Assembly (NCBI RefSeq): GCF_027484365.1
Contig: NZ_JAIXTC010000008.1
Coordinates: 1 to 64,000 of the forward strand
Origin: Brevundimonas sp.
GTDB taxonomy: Bacteria; Pseudomonadota; Alphaproteobacteria; Caulobacterales; Caulobacteraceae
Length of the DNA: 64,000 bases
Direction: 5' to 3'
Shown here in pieces: positions 27,847 to 36,713 of the stretch (within the stretch, counting starts at the first letter, position 1; every line of letters starts with the position of its first letter). The position numbers were made by a program, and so were the translations under genes. The notes beneath the pieces were generated by a model. The model saw only the letters and a list, made by a program, of their open reading frames with translations, was not told where the DNA came from and ran no database searches.

Positions 27847-29493
27847 ATGTTGCGTGGATTGTTCGGCGGTGCTGCCGCCTTGGCCCTGGTGCTTTCAGCG
27901 GGACTGGCTTCGGCCCAGGACTTCTCGGCCGAGCGGATCTCGCAGGATATCCGCCATATCTCTTCGGACGACTTCCAGGGCCGCTATCCGGGGACGGAAG
28001 GCGAGCGGATGACCCTGGCCTGGCTGCAGGCGCAGTACGAGGCGATGGGGCTGGAGCCCGGCGGGCCGAACGGCCAGTGGCTGCAGGAGGTGGTGCTGAA
28101 ACGCTATACCCCCATCGCCGGCACGGCTTCGGCCAGCTGGACCGGCCCCGACGGCACGGTGCATCCCCTGACCGTCGGGACGGACATCCTGCTGCGTTCG
28201 GGGTCCAATGACGGCAAGGCTGCGATCGAGAACGCGGGCCTGGCGTTCGTCGGCTACGGCATCAATGCGCCGGAGCGGAACTGGGATGACTGGGGCGACA
28301 TCGACGTGCGCGGCAAGGTCGTGATCGTCATGGCCGGCGAACCTGATGCGCCCGAGGTCACCGAGCGGTTCAACGGCGCCTATCCGACGGCCTATTCGAA
28401 CGGATGGTACAAGGCTGACGAAGCCTTCCGGCGCGGAGCCGTCGGCGTCATCACTCTGAGCATGGTCGAGGCGGCGGACGTCAGCTGGACCCGCGGTGCC
28501 CGGTTCAATGATCGTCAGCGGACCGCGACGCCCGGGGCTGCCGACCTGGAGTTCACGGGCGTCATCAACCGCTCGATCGGTCTTGCCTTGGCGACCGCCG
28601 CGGGTCTGGACATGACGTCGCTGGTGGGTTTCGCGAGCGGAGACTTCAAGGCCTTCGCCCTCGACGGCGTGACCCTGTCGGTCGCCAACGAGGAATCCAT
28701 CGACACCCTGACCACGCACAACCTGCTTGCCAGGATTCCGGGCACGGAGCGTCCGGACGAGACCATCATCTATTCGGCCCACTGGGATCACGTCGGCGTC
28801 GGCGCGGACCACGTCAGCCCGGTCTCGACGACCGAGGACAACATCTACAACGGCGCCTGGGACAACGCCTCGGGCACGGCCGGCATCGTGGAGATGGCGC
28901 GTCAGATCAAGGCCGCGCCGCCGCCCGAGCGCACCATTGTCTTCGCCCATATGGCGGCCGAGGAGATGGGCCTGCTCGGCTCCTACGGCTACGCCGCCAA
29001 CCCGGTCTATCCGCTGGAGACCACGGTCGCGGACATCAATATCGACATGCTGCCGCTGTCGGGACCGACCCGCGACGTGGCCATCTTCGGCAAGGGACAG
29101 AACACGCTGGAGGATGATCTGGCGGTGCTGGCGGCGGCCGAGGGTCGTGTGATCACCGACGATCGACAGCCTGAGCAGGGCTTCTACACCCGCTCGGACC
29201 ACTTCCCGTTCGTCCGCATGGGCGTGCCGGCCCTGATGACCTGGCACGGCGTGGACTGGGACGAGGGCGGCGTGGAAGCCGGTCAGGCGGACTGGGACGC
29301 GAAGTTCGGCGCCAACTATCACAAGCCCTCGGACGAATGGTCGGCGGACTGGGATCTGCGTTCTGCGGTCGAGAACCTGACCCTCCTGTATCGCCTGGGC
29401 CTGCAGCTGGCCAACGGCGACGAGTGGCCGACCTGGAAGCCGAACTCCGAGTTCGGCGCCCGCCGCGCTGCGAGCGATTCCGCGCGGCAATAG
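27847..29493 (+). CDS. Exported M28-family zinc aminopeptidase (second of tandem pair)
   Basis: Predicted periplasmic peptidase of 548 aa, paralogous to the preceding gene. AAGGAG lies 8 nt before ATG 27847; the ATG at 27829 lies upstream of that box. The signal peptide ends GLASAQD. Motifs in order: FVGYGINAPERNWDD (shared with the paralogue), SAHWDHVGVG, NGAWDNASGTAGIVE, HMAAEEMGLLGSYGY, NIDMLPLSG and RSDHFPFVRMG. All expected zinc ligands are present, so both copies look active. The pair probably arose by local duplication followed by divergence. Confidence 0.92.
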   Translation: MLRGLFGGAAALALVLSAGLASAQDFSAERISQDIRHISSDDFQGRYPGTEGERMTLAWLQAQYEAMGLEPGGPNGQWLQEVVLKRYTPIAGTASASWTGPDGTVHPLTVGTDILLRSGSNDGKAAIENAGLAFVGYGINAPERNWDDWGDIDVRGKVVIVMAGEPDAPEVTERFNGAYPTAYSNGWYKADEAFRRGAVGVITLSMVEAADVSWTRGARFNDRQRTATPGAADLEFTGVINRSIGLALATAAGLDMTSLVGFASGDFKAFALDGVTLSVANEESIDTLTTHNLLARIPGTERPDETIIYSAHWDHVGVGADHVSPVSTTEDNIYNGAWDNASGTAGIVEMARQIKAAPPPERTIVFAHMAAEEMGLLGSYGYAANPVYPLETTVADINIDMLPLSGPTRDVAIFGKGQNTLEDDLAVLAAAEGRVITDDRQPEQGFYTRSDHFPFVRMGVPALMTWHGVDWDEGGVEAGQADWDAKFGANYHKPSDEWSADWDLRSAVENLTLLYRLGLQLANGDEWPTWKPNSEFGARRAASDSARQ

Positions 29494-29501
29494 GCAGAAG
29501 C

Positions 29502-29534
29502 CCGTCATCCCCGGACCGGATCCGGGGATGACGG
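29502..29534. repeat. REP-like palindrome (CCGTCATCCCCGG stem)
   Basis: Perfect 13-bp arms, CCGTCATCCCCGG and CCGGGGATGACGG, separated by 7 nt. Similar CGTCATCCCCGG palindromes are common intergenic repeats in Alphaproteobacteria. It follows the M28 stop by 8 bp and may help terminate or stabilise that mRNA, though no T-run follows. Confidence 0.75.
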
Positions 29535-29571
29535 CCCTGAACCTTGACCGGGGCTCGGGCGTTGAAGGGCC

Positions 29572-30069
29572 ATGACCTTCGGTTTTCGCTCCGTCGCTCC
29601 TGCGCTTCTTGTTGTCGGTCTGGCAGGCTGCGGAGACAACGGCCCGGTCAATCCGCCGACGAAACCGGCGGCTGCGGTGACGGTGGAGGATCCGTCCGCG
29701 CCGCCCGCGCGCGGTCAGACCTCGATGCTGCCTGGCCGGGGCGCCACAAGCTTCGTCGGGCGCTGGGCGGCGGACGTCAGCTGGTGCGCGACGCCGCAGG
29801 GCGAGCGCCGGCCGATCGAACTCACCGCGACCCGTTTCGAGGGCTATGAAAACAGCTGCGGGATCGCGGCGATCGACGAGGTCGCAGACGGCTATGTCGC
29901 GACCCTGGCCTGCGCGTCCGAAGGCAGGGCGCACAGCGAGCGACTGCGGTTTCAGGTCACCGGGGACGTGATGCGCCTGACCTATCTGGATCGGGCCGGC
30001 GATCCGGTGGTTCTGCACAAATGCACAACGCTGACCGACACGGCGACGACGCCGGCGGTCGCGCCCTGA
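29572..30069 (+). CDS. Putative lipoprotein, unknown function
   Basis: Predicted lipoprotein of 165 aa with lipobox VGLAGC (about residue 20). A Pro/Ala-rich linker (to about 55) precedes a compact domain: SFVGRWAADVSWCATPQGERRPIELTATRFEGYENSC is split here around its two cysteines, followed by two more (LACAS, LHKCTT). The four cysteines suggest two disulfides in the periplasm. The pattern of a GxW opening and ITxxxFxxxExxC strand recalls small lipocalin-like periplasmic domains, but I do not recognise a named family. Confidence 0.7.
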   Translation: MTFGFRSVAPALLVVGLAGCGDNGPVNPPTKPAAAVTVEDPSAPPARGQTSMLPGRGATSFVGRWAADVSWCATPQGERRPIELTATRFEGYENSCGIAAIDEVADGYVATLACASEGRAHSERLRFQVTGDVMRLTYLDRAGDPVVLHKCTTLTDTATTPAVAP

Positions 30070-30232
30070 AGACGTTCAGGGGGGCCGGTCACGCCGGCCA
30101 TGGGCTCGTCTCTGTCATCGTTTCGTGATTGACGCCTTTCTGACCCCATGGAAGCGTGACCATAAGCCCGCGATCGGCGTCTGGCCGAACGAGCGACCGC
30201 CGTGACCCAAGCCCCCTTGCCAGGAGATGCCG

Positions 30233-30634
30233 ATGCCCGCCCGCCTCGCCTCGTTCGTCGCCGTTCTGGCCCTGTCGATCCATGGTCCGGTCATGGCCCA
30301 GTCCGCCTATGTCTGGGAGGAGCTCGGTTCGGACGACGGCATGACCATCAGCTACAATCCGCTGACCGTCCGGCACACCAGCGGGCGCGTCACCTTCCTC
30401 GAGAAGGTCAGCTATAGCACGCCTCAGCCGCTCGGGGATGGCGTGAGCCAAGGGTACTATACCGTCGACATCACGATCGACTGCGCGGCGAACACCTACC
30501 AGCATGCGAACTATACGGCCTACACGGCCGAGGGGACGGTCATTCCAGGGGCGGCCGATTCGACGCCGGCCGGCATGAACCCGATCGCCCCGGGCGGCGC
30601 GCCGTCCGCGTTCAAGGCCAAATTCTGCACCTGA
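30233..30634 (+). CDS. Small exported protein, unknown function
   Basis: Predicted secreted protein of 133 aa. CAGGAG abuts the first ATG (30227) and sits 6 nt before ATG 30233, so I choose the latter. The signal peptide ends GPVMAQS. The mature part is beta-rich: SYNPLTVRHTSGRVTFLEKV, then YYTVDITIDCAANTYQHANYTAY, with two cysteines (DCAA and the C-terminal FCT) likely bonded. The ISYNPLTV...V.F...V......IDC..NTY pattern resembles surface-adhesin E-like small domains; this is a weak resemblance. Confidence 0.65.
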   Translation: MPARLASFVAVLALSIHGPVMAQSAYVWEELGSDDGMTISYNPLTVRHTSGRVTFLEKVSYSTPQPLGDGVSQGYYTVDITIDCAANTYQHANYTAYTAEGTVIPGAADSTPAGMNPIAPGGAPSAFKAKFCT

Positions 30635-30655
30635 ACCCGGCGCGACGGGCCCTGA

Positions 30656-31498
30656 TCAGCGCTCATCTCCGGGTTTGACCGGGCAGACGCGCCGCGAGCC
30701 GGTCTGGCGGAAGGGCGACAGCCTCAGCTTGGATTCATGGTCGGCCGGCCCCGGCTTTCCGTCGGGATGCAGACCGCGATAGTAGAGCTTCTGCCACTGA
30801 TCGGCGGGGGCGGAGGGCTTGGTCTTCTTCACCCACTCCTGGAACTCCCGGCGCGCCACGGCCCAGGCATCGAAGGTCTTCAGAAGCTCCGGCTGGTCCT
30901 CCATCGGACGGAGCTCGGGTTTGACCCGGTCGACGACCCCGCGCGGTGTCGGGAAGAAGTGGCAGAAGGGCTCGTTCTCCTCAAACCGGATCCAGACGTC
31001 GGGCCGGGTGAAGCGCCAGTTCATGGTGAAGGTGTAGGGCGACCAGTCCGTCTCGATCACACCGCCCAGGGGGGCGATGCCGTCCTTGATCCCGTTGGGC
31101 GGGCCGCCGACCCACAGGTTCCAGCCCTCCGACGTGCGCATGATGCCGTCGACGTGGAAGGTGATGGTGCCGCTGCCGAACAGGGAATGGGGCGCCGAGT
31201 TCCTGTCGGCGCCTTCGTCCAGGACGATCTCGACGGAACGGGCGTCGGTCCCGCCGTTCCAGCGAGCGGAGAAGCCGCACGGGCTCAGAACCTCCCAGCC
31301 GTGGCTGTTGGCGATGGCCAGAGGCAGGCACCGATAGGCGAAGCTCTCCGGCGTTTCCGTCATCCAGCCCCGTTTGGCCGAGGCCGGCGCGATGCGTGGG
31401 GCCCAGCCGTTGCGGACATAGCAGACCAGTTCGGTGTCGGCCGCCCGGACCGGGACGGCCCGAGGCCGCACCGGCGCAGAACCCTTCAATCGCTTCAT
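30656..31498 (-). CDS. Conserved protein of unknown function, DUF6065-like
   Basis: Soluble protein of 280 aa with no signal peptide. It contains FAYRCLPLAIANSHGWEVLSP followed by CGFSARWNGG, then GSGTITFHVDGIMRT, WNLWVGGPPNGIKDGIAPL and ETDWSPYTFTMNWRFTRP. I associate this pattern with DUF6065 from memory and cannot confirm it. FEENEPFCHFFPTPR and a basic C-terminal tail follow. The product's role is unknown. It lies between convergent small exported protein genes and ychF, each separated by short gaps. Confidence 0.75.
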   Translation of the reverse strand: MKRLKGSAPVRPRAVPVRAADTELVCYVRNGWAPRIAPASAKRGWMTETPESFAYRCLPLAIANSHGWEVLSPCGFSARWNGGTDARSVEIVLDEGADRNSAPHSLFGSGTITFHVDGIMRTSEGWNLWVGGPPNGIKDGIAPLGGVIETDWSPYTFTMNWRFTRPDVWIRFEENEPFCHFFPTPRGVVDRVKPELRPMEDQPELLKTFDAWAVARREFQEWVKKTKPSAPADQWQKLYYRGLHPDGKPGPADHESKLRLSPFRQTGSRRVCPVKPGDER

Positions 31499-31556
31499 GA
31501 TCTCACGCCCTCCGCCGCACGCCGCGCGGGCCTTATGCCATGAGCGGAGGCCCGCG

Positions 31557-32651
31557 TCAGTTGAACAGGAAGTTCATCACGTCGCCGTCCTTGACGACAT
31601 AGGCCTTGCCCTCGGCGCGCAGCTTGCCGGCCTCGCGGGCCTTGGCCTCGCCCTTGAAGGCCACATAGTCGTCGAAGGCGATGGTCTCGGCCCGGATGAA
31701 GCCCTTCTCGAAGTCGGTGTGGATGACGCCAGCCGCCTGGGGCGCAGTGTCGCCGACATGGATGGTCCAGGCGCGGGCCTCCTTGGGTCCGACGGTGAAG
31801 TAGGACTGCAGGCCCAGCAGCGAATAGGCCTCGCGGATCAGACGGTTCAGGCCGGGCTCGGCCAGGCCGAGGCTTTCCAGGAACTCGGCCTGTTCGGCGG
31901 GGTCGAGCACGGCCAGCTCGGAGTCGATCTTGGCCGAGATGACGACCGAATTGGCATTATCCTCGGCGGCGCGCTTTGCGACCAGGTCGGACAGTTCGTT
32001 GCCCTTGTCGGCCGAGCCCTCGTCGACGTTCGAGACGTACAGAGCCGGCAGGGAAGTCAGCAGCTGGAGCATGTGCCAGGCCTTCTCGTCCTCCTTCGAC
32101 ACCTCGACGACGCGGGCGGGCTTGCCGGCGCGCAGCGGGGTCAGGGCCATGTTGATCAGGCGCAGCGTCTGCTGGGCGTCCTTGTCGCCGCCCTTGGCCT
32201 TCTTCTCGACGTTGACGACGCGCTTCTCGAGGCTTTCGAGGTCGGCCAGCATCAGTTCGGTCTCGATGATCTCGAGATCGCTGATCGGGTCGATGCGGTT
32301 CTCGACATGGGTGATGTCGTCATCGACGAAGCAGCGGGCGACGAAGGCGATGGCGTCGCAGTCGCGGATATTGGCCAGGAACTGGTTGCCAAGGCCTTCG
32401 CCCTTGGACGCGCCGCGCACAAGGCCTGCGATGTCCACGAAGGTGATGCGCGAGGGGATGATCTCCTTCGAGCCCGCGATCTCGGCCAGGGCCTCCAGGC
32501 GCGGTTCCGGCACGGCCACGTCGCCGGTGTTCGGCTCGATCGTGCAGAACGGATAGTTGGCCGCCTGGGCCGCCGCCGTCTTGGTCAGGGCGTTGAACAG
32601 GGTGGACTTGCCGACATTGGGCAGGCCGACGATCGCGACTTTCAGAGCCAT
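31557..32651 (-). CDS. ychF: Ribosome-binding ATPase YchF (Obg-like GTPase superfamily)
   Basis: P-loop ATPase of 364 aa that binds ribosomes and is linked to translation and oxidative-stress control. G1 is GLPNVGKSTLFNAL; G3 is DIAGLVRGASKGEGLGN; the NVDE segment replaces the guanine-specific NKxD, as expected for an ATP user. A coiled-coil (about 135-200) and a C-terminal TGS domain ending VMNFLFN follow. The start is ATG 32651 with GAGGAA 5 nt upstream. The length matches the family. Confidence 0.97.
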   Translation of the reverse strand: MALKVAIVGLPNVGKSTLFNALTKTAAAQAANYPFCTIEPNTGDVAVPEPRLEALAEIAGSKEIIPSRITFVDIAGLVRGASKGEGLGNQFLANIRDCDAIAFVARCFVDDDITHVENRIDPISDLEIIETELMLADLESLEKRVVNVEKKAKGGDKDAQQTLRLINMALTPLRAGKPARVVEVSKEDEKAWHMLQLLTSLPALYVSNVDEGSADKGNELSDLVAKRAAEDNANSVVISAKIDSELAVLDPAEQAEFLESLGLAEPGLNRLIREAYSLLGLQSYFTVGPKEARAWTIHVGDTAPQAAGVIHTDFEKGFIRAETIAFDDYVAFKGEAKAREAGKLRAEGKAYVVKDGDVMNFLFN

Positions 32652-32669
32652 GGTATTCCTCGTGAGGGG

Positions 32670-32707
32670 CGAGCCTTTAGCGGGTTCGAACCCGTTTGTC
32701 AGGCTCG
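32670..32707 (-). terminator. Nested inverted repeat between copper cluster and ychF
   Basis: Outer 7-bp arms CGAGCCT and AGGCTCG enclose the perfect palindrome CGGGTTCGAACCCG. It lies between the PCuAC stop and the ychF start on the same strand, so it could end the upstream transcript or shape the ychF leader. No T-run follows, so termination is a guess. Confidence 0.4.
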
Positions 32708-32726
32708 TCGCGCACGCGGCCGCAGC

Positions 32727-33203
32727 TCAGTGACCCGTGTGGGCCGCGGCGACCGCAGGCTGGCCCACCGTGGCCGTGACCTCGACCGGGGCGGCCGTGG
32801 CGAAGGTCAGGGTCAGGGACACGGTGTCGCCGGTCTTGAGCGGCTCTGTGACGCCCATCAGCATGATGTGGTTGCCGCCGGGCGCAAGGGCCACGGACTC
32901 GCCGGCGGGCAGGGGCAGACCGTCCTCGAGCTCCCGCATCATCATCATATTGCTCTCCATCCGCATCTCGTGGACCTGGGCGAGGGCGGAGGCGGGTGAG
33001 GCGACGGACACCAGGGTGTCGGCGGCGGGCGCCGTCAGGGTCAGGTAGCAGCCGGTCACCTGACGGCCGGTGGGCGTCGGGCGGCAGATCGCCCCGGTGA
33101 CGGCCACCGGTCCGGCGGCCTCCGACTTTCCGGACGAGGCGGGCTGGCCGCAGGCGACGAGGGCCAGCAAGGGCAGGGCGGTGAAGAGGGGCAGGGCTTT
33201 CAT
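32727..33203 (-). CDS. Periplasmic copper chaperone PCu(A)C family lipoprotein
   Basis: Predicted 158-aa copper-binding protein, ATG 33203. Lipobox LLALVAC indicates membrane anchoring in the periplasm. The PCuAC motif H-x-M...M...H-x-M is present: VHEMRMESN, then MMMRELEDG, then GGNHIMLMG, giving the His/Met ligands for Cu(I). The C-terminus TAAHTGH adds two histidines. PCuAC proteins deliver copper to cytochrome oxidase or buffer it. It is the last gene of a leftward cluster with a PepSY membrane protein, a TonB receptor and a DUF2946 protein, 11 nt after the PepSY stop. Confidence 0.88.
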   Translation of the reverse strand: MKALPLFTALPLLALVACGQPASSGKSEAAGPVAVTGAICRPTPTGRQVTGCYLTLTAPAADTLVSVASPASALAQVHEMRMESNMMMMRELEDGLPLPAGESVALAPGGNHIMLMGVTEPLKTGDTVSLTLTFATAAPVEVTATVGQPAVAAAHTGH

Positions 33204-33214
33204 GGTTGGACCTT

Positions 33215-34576
33215 TCAGGCGGAGGCGGTGGAGGCGAGGCGACGCAGACGCGCGACCAGCCGGTCCAGGGCGACAGCGGCGATCAGGCTGAGGCCAGTGA
33301 GGGGATACAGGATCGCGAGCGGCAGGACGATGGCCAGGACTGCGACCCTGGCGCGCGGCCCGGGCGGGGCGACGGGGGCGGCCAGACGCCCCTTCGGACG
33401 GCGCTTCCACCACATCACGATGGCGCTGACGCCCAGCAGCCAGACGGCGATGCAGCCGCCGAGCATGACATAGCGGTTCAGCCAGCCGTACTGCCGGCCC
33501 TCGTGCACGGCGATGCCCCATTCGAAGGCCTTGGCACCGATCCCGAATTGACCGTAGCGGACGTCGGCCTGGACCGACCCAGTGGCCGCTTCGACATAGA
33601 GGATGCGGGTGTCCTCAACCCGCTGGACGACGCGGGCGGCCGTATAGGCCAGCGTCGGATCCGTCGGGATCGAGACCGTATAGGGGCGGGCCAGTCCCTG
33701 GGCCTCGGCGGAGGCGACGACGGCGGACAGCCCTCCGGAGCGCCCGGCGTCGGGCGTGGGCATGACCATCCCCTCCATCGTCCAGCCGACGCCGACCGGG
33801 GCGTCCTGATGCTCCGCATGGGCGAAGGGGCTTGCTGCGGCAGGGGGCTTGGGACGACCCAGGCCGTGATCCTTGACGTAGTCCATGTACCGGTCGCCCC
33901 AGAAGGCGGACCAGGGCATGCCGGTGACAGCGAGGAAGGCTATGACCGCCCCGGCGCAAAGCCCCGTCACCGCGTGCAGGTCCCTCCAGAAGGGACGCCG
34001 GCTCGCGTCGGCCGACGTGATGCTGACGACGCCGACGTTCCGGCCCCGCGGCCACCACAGGAACACCCCCGTGGCGACGAGGATCATCGCCCAGCCCGCG
34101 ACGATCTCCACGATGTAGTTGGCCCAGCTTCCGAGCAGGATCAGGCTGTGCAGCCGTTTCACCGTCTCCATGACGCCGCCGAAGGACGTCGTGCCGATCA
34201 GGCGGGCGTCGTGGGGATCGACGAAGGCGGTGCGCTTGTCGCCGTCCGGCAGGGTGACGGTCAGGCGGACGGCCTCGTCGGCACGGGCCGGCAGCAGGAC
34301 GTTGGCGACCTTGCCGCCCGTGCCGGCCTCGGCGGCGGCGACCCAACGATCGGGCGAGGCGGTCTGCGCCCGGGCCTCGACCTGCGACAGGCTGCGATAG
34401 GCGAGGCCGTCGATCTCGGTCTTGAACAGATACAGGCCGCCGGTGAGGGCCATCAGCATCAGGAACGGCATAACCAGCAGCCCGGCGTAGAAATGCCAGC
34501 GCCAGACCGTGCGGTAGGCCCCCGAGAGGAGGCCGGGAGCGGCCGAAGCCGCTCCCGGGGTATCGATGCCGGACAT
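33215..34576 (-). CDS. PepSY-associated membrane protein
   Basis: Inner-membrane protein of 453 aa with four main helices and two PepSY-type periplasmic segments, the pattern of PepSY_TM iron-regulated membrane proteins and some ferric or cupric reductases. Helix 1 begins YRTVWRWHFYAGLLVMPFL, with the histidine typical of heme-coordinating members; LHSLILLGSWANYIVE, DLHAVTGLCAGAVIAFLAVTG and VHEGRQYGWLNRYVMLGG add further candidate His ligands. The ATG shares one base with the TonB receptor stop (TGATG), so it is translationally coupled. An early hairpin lies within codons 7-15. The likely role is metal reduction or release in copper or iron uptake. Confidence 0.85.
   Translation of the reverse strand: MSGIDTPGAASAAPGLLSGAYRTVWRWHFYAGLLVMPFLMLMALTGGLYLFKTEIDGLAYRSLSQVEARAQTASPDRWVAAAEAGTGGKVANVLLPARADEAVRLTVTLPDGDKRTAFVDPHDARLIGTTSFGGVMETVKRLHSLILLGSWANYIVEIVAGWAMILVATGVFLWWPRGRNVGVVSITSADASRRPFWRDLHAVTGLCAGAVIAFLAVTGMPWSAFWGDRYMDYVKDHGLGRPKPPAAASPFAHAEHQDAPVGVGWTMEGMVMPTPDAGRSGGLSAVVASAEAQGLARPYTVSIPTDPTLAYTAARVVQRVEDTRILYVEAATGSVQADVRYGQFGIGAKAFEWGIAVHEGRQYGWLNRYVMLGGCIAVWLLGVSAIVMWWKRRPKGRLAAPVAPPGPRARVAVLAIVLPLAILYPLTGLSLIAAVALDRLVARLRRLASTASA
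34533..34558 (-). promoter_or_regulatory. Hairpin inside the first codons of the PepSY gene
   Basis: Perfect 11-bp arms, CCGGGAGCGGC and GCCGCTCCCGG, with a 4-nt CGAA/TTCG loop. It encodes the Gly/Ala-rich segment at residues 7-15. It could slow early translation or act as an mRNA processing and stability element between the receptor and PepSY genes. Confidence 0.45.
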
Positions 34577-36642
34577 CACAGGGCGAACCGCAGGCCGACG
34601 AAGGCCGACACGCCCTCGCCCGGCCAGAAGACCGCGGTCGAGGCTGTACGGGCGTCCGTGACGGCGCTGAAGTTCGAAACATAACGCTCGTCCAGCAGGT
34701 TGCGCGCGTCGACGAACAGGCTGGCCCGCTCGTCGAGCTTGTAGCCGAGCCCGAGGTTCACGACGGTGTAGCCGGGCACCTTCAGGGTGTTCATGTAGTC
34801 GACCCAGCTGTCCGACGGCGTCCATTCGACCGAGGGAGCGATGAACCAGCCGGCCGGATGGTCGTAGCGCAGCTCGGCCCGATAGACCTGCGGCGGGACC
34901 AGCGGCAGGTCGTTGTCGCCATAGACCTTGTCGCCTTCGAAGAAGAAGTCCGAATAGGTCCAGGTCTGGCGCAGTCGCCAGCCCGGGGCGAAGCGCCAGT
35001 CGAGACCGGCCTCGATCCCCTGGTGGATCGTCTTTCCGGCATTGAAGGTCGCCGCGGGGATGCCGAGCGCCGGATTGACGATGAAGGTCAGCAGTTCGTT
35101 CTCCAGCTCGGCGCGGTAGACGGCCACGTCCCACGAGAACTGCGCCGTGCGGCCGCGCAGGCCGGCCTCCCAGGTCCAGGCCTCCTGGGCCTCGACCGGG
35201 GCGAAACCGCCGACCGTGGGCGACAGGGAGCCGAAGTTCGGCGGTTCAATCGAACGGGTCACATTGGCATAGGCCTGGGCGCCCGACGCGCTCTCCCACA
35301 GGATGCCGAGGCGCGGGGCGAACCAGTCGTAGTCCTTGCCGGTGGTGAGGTTGAAGGTCGTCCCGACCCCGGGCAGGGCGAAGCTCTGGTAGTCGCGCTC
35401 CGCCCGGCCCCAGGCGCCGCCGGCGACCAGGGCGAGCTGATCGGTCACGAACAGCCGGCCTTCTGCGAAGACGTCGAGCGCGCGGGCGTTCTGGCGGGCC
35501 TTGGCGGTTCGGGCACCGCTGGAGCCGCGCACATTGACGAACTGCTGGGCGTCCAGATCGCCGACCCGGTACCAGACGCCGCCGAAGGCGTCGGCCCGCA
35601 GGCCGAACAGCTGTCCTTCCCAGTCCAGACGACCGAAGGCGCCGTAGTTCCGGCTCTGCTGGTCGATGACCTGGAAGATCGGGTGATGCAGGTCCTTCCA
35701 GGTGCCGTAGACGGCGCCCTCGAACAGCAGCCCGGGCGACAGCCGCCAGCGCGTGGACAAGGTCGTCCGGACCGAGGCGTAGTCGCGCTGGTAGTCGTTG
35801 GCGACGTTGGCGGCGGCCGCCATGACCGGCGTATTCAGGGCCTGGGCCAGGGTCAGGGAGCCCGGAATCTGCTGATGGATATAGGCACCCTGGACGATCA
35901 GCCGGGCCTCGCGATCCTCGCCGAAGGTGCGGCCGATGTTGGCGGTGATGTACTGCTGCTGACCGTCGGAGTGCTGGCGCCAGCCCTCGGCCGTCGCGCC
36001 GGTCACGCCGATGAAGCCGTCCCAGTCGCCGCGCACGCCGCCGACCTCGGCGTGCAGCCGACCCGTTCCCCAGGAGCCGAAGTCGGCGCGGAGGCTGGCT
36101 GTATGCTCCATGGTGCTGCCGTTCGGCGTGACCAGATTGACGGCCCCGCCCAGAAGGGCCCCGCCGAACCTCAGGGCATTGCCGCCCTTGTAGACCTCGG
36201 TGAACCGGGCCAGCAGGGGATCGACCATCTGGGAGTCGCCGAAGCCGTCGGCCTGATTGAATGGAATACCGTCCTGGGAGACGAACAGGCCGCGCAGGTG
36301 GCTGGAGTTGCCGATACCCGAGCCACGGATCGAGATCCGTGCATCGCCGCCCCACTTCTTCTGGGCAAAGACCCCCGGCACGTCGCGCAGGACGTCGGCC
36401 ATATTGGGCGCATAGCGGTTTTCGAGGCTCTCCGCCGAGACGACGGCGACGGCGCCCGGGGTGCGCGACAGGCGGCGGCGGGCCTCGGCGACGACGGGCG
36501 GGTCTTCGGGATTGCGGGCCCCGGTGACGATGACCTCGCCGAGGTCCGTGGCCTGGTCTTGCTGGGCAGCCTGGGCGAAGGCGGGGGCGCTCGCGGCGGC
36601 GAGCAGCAGCGCCAGCGGCGCTGCGGTAGACTTGAACAACAT
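34576..36642 (-). CDS. TonB-dependent outer membrane receptor (candidate copper or metal-chelate receptor)
   Basis: Receptor of 688 aa, a usual size for metal-chelate receptors. The signal peptide ends SAPAFAQ; a TonB-box-like EVIVTGAR follows; the plug (about 60-180) includes SIRGSGIGNSSHLRGL and ALRFGGALLGGAVNL. The C-terminal strand ends SAFVGLRFAL. The start is ATG 36642 with AGGA 6 nt upstream. It sits between DUF2946 and PepSY/PCuAC genes, so copper is the most economical substrate, although the plug also resembles FecA-type ferric dicitrate receptors. Confidence 0.88.
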   Translation of the reverse strand: MLFKSTAAPLALLLAAASAPAFAQAAQQDQATDLGEVIVTGARNPEDPPVVAEARRRLSRTPGAVAVVSAESLENRYAPNMADVLRDVPGVFAQKKWGGDARISIRGSGIGNSSHLRGLFVSQDGIPFNQADGFGDSQMVDPLLARFTEVYKGGNALRFGGALLGGAVNLVTPNGSTMEHTASLRADFGSWGTGRLHAEVGGVRGDWDGFIGVTGATAEGWRQHSDGQQQYITANIGRTFGEDREARLIVQGAYIHQQIPGSLTLAQALNTPVMAAAANVANDYQRDYASVRTTLSTRWRLSPGLLFEGAVYGTWKDLHHPIFQVIDQQSRNYGAFGRLDWEGQLFGLRADAFGGVWYRVGDLDAQQFVNVRGSSGARTAKARQNARALDVFAEGRLFVTDQLALVAGGAWGRAERDYQSFALPGVGTTFNLTTGKDYDWFAPRLGILWESASGAQAYANVTRSIEPPNFGSLSPTVGGFAPVEAQEAWTWEAGLRGRTAQFSWDVAVYRAELENELLTFIVNPALGIPAATFNAGKTIHQGIEAGLDWRFAPGWRLRQTWTYSDFFFEGDKVYGDNDLPLVPPQVYRAELRYDHPAGWFIAPSVEWTPSDSWVDYMNTLKVPGYTVVNLGLGYKLDERASLFVDARNLLDERYVSNFSAVTDARTASTAVFWPGEGVSAFVGLRFAL

Positions 36643-36713
36643 GGGATTTCCTGAATCAGGGACAGGCGAACGCGCTGCCGGTCAGGCGCGCGTGGCGAAA
36701 ACGTCGGTCTGGT

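Noticed and set aside
32681..32694. CGGGTTCGAACCCG looked like a tRNA T-arm and so a possible integration-site remnant
   Set aside because: No other tRNA arm, integrase or boundary repeat is nearby, and the motif is simply the core of a longer nested inverted repeat.
34858..36654. A 598-codon plus-strand frame opposite the second TonB receptor
   Set aside because: Low-complexity Gly/Ala/Asp/Val/Gln composition typical of a GC shadow frame; the minus-strand receptor is certain.
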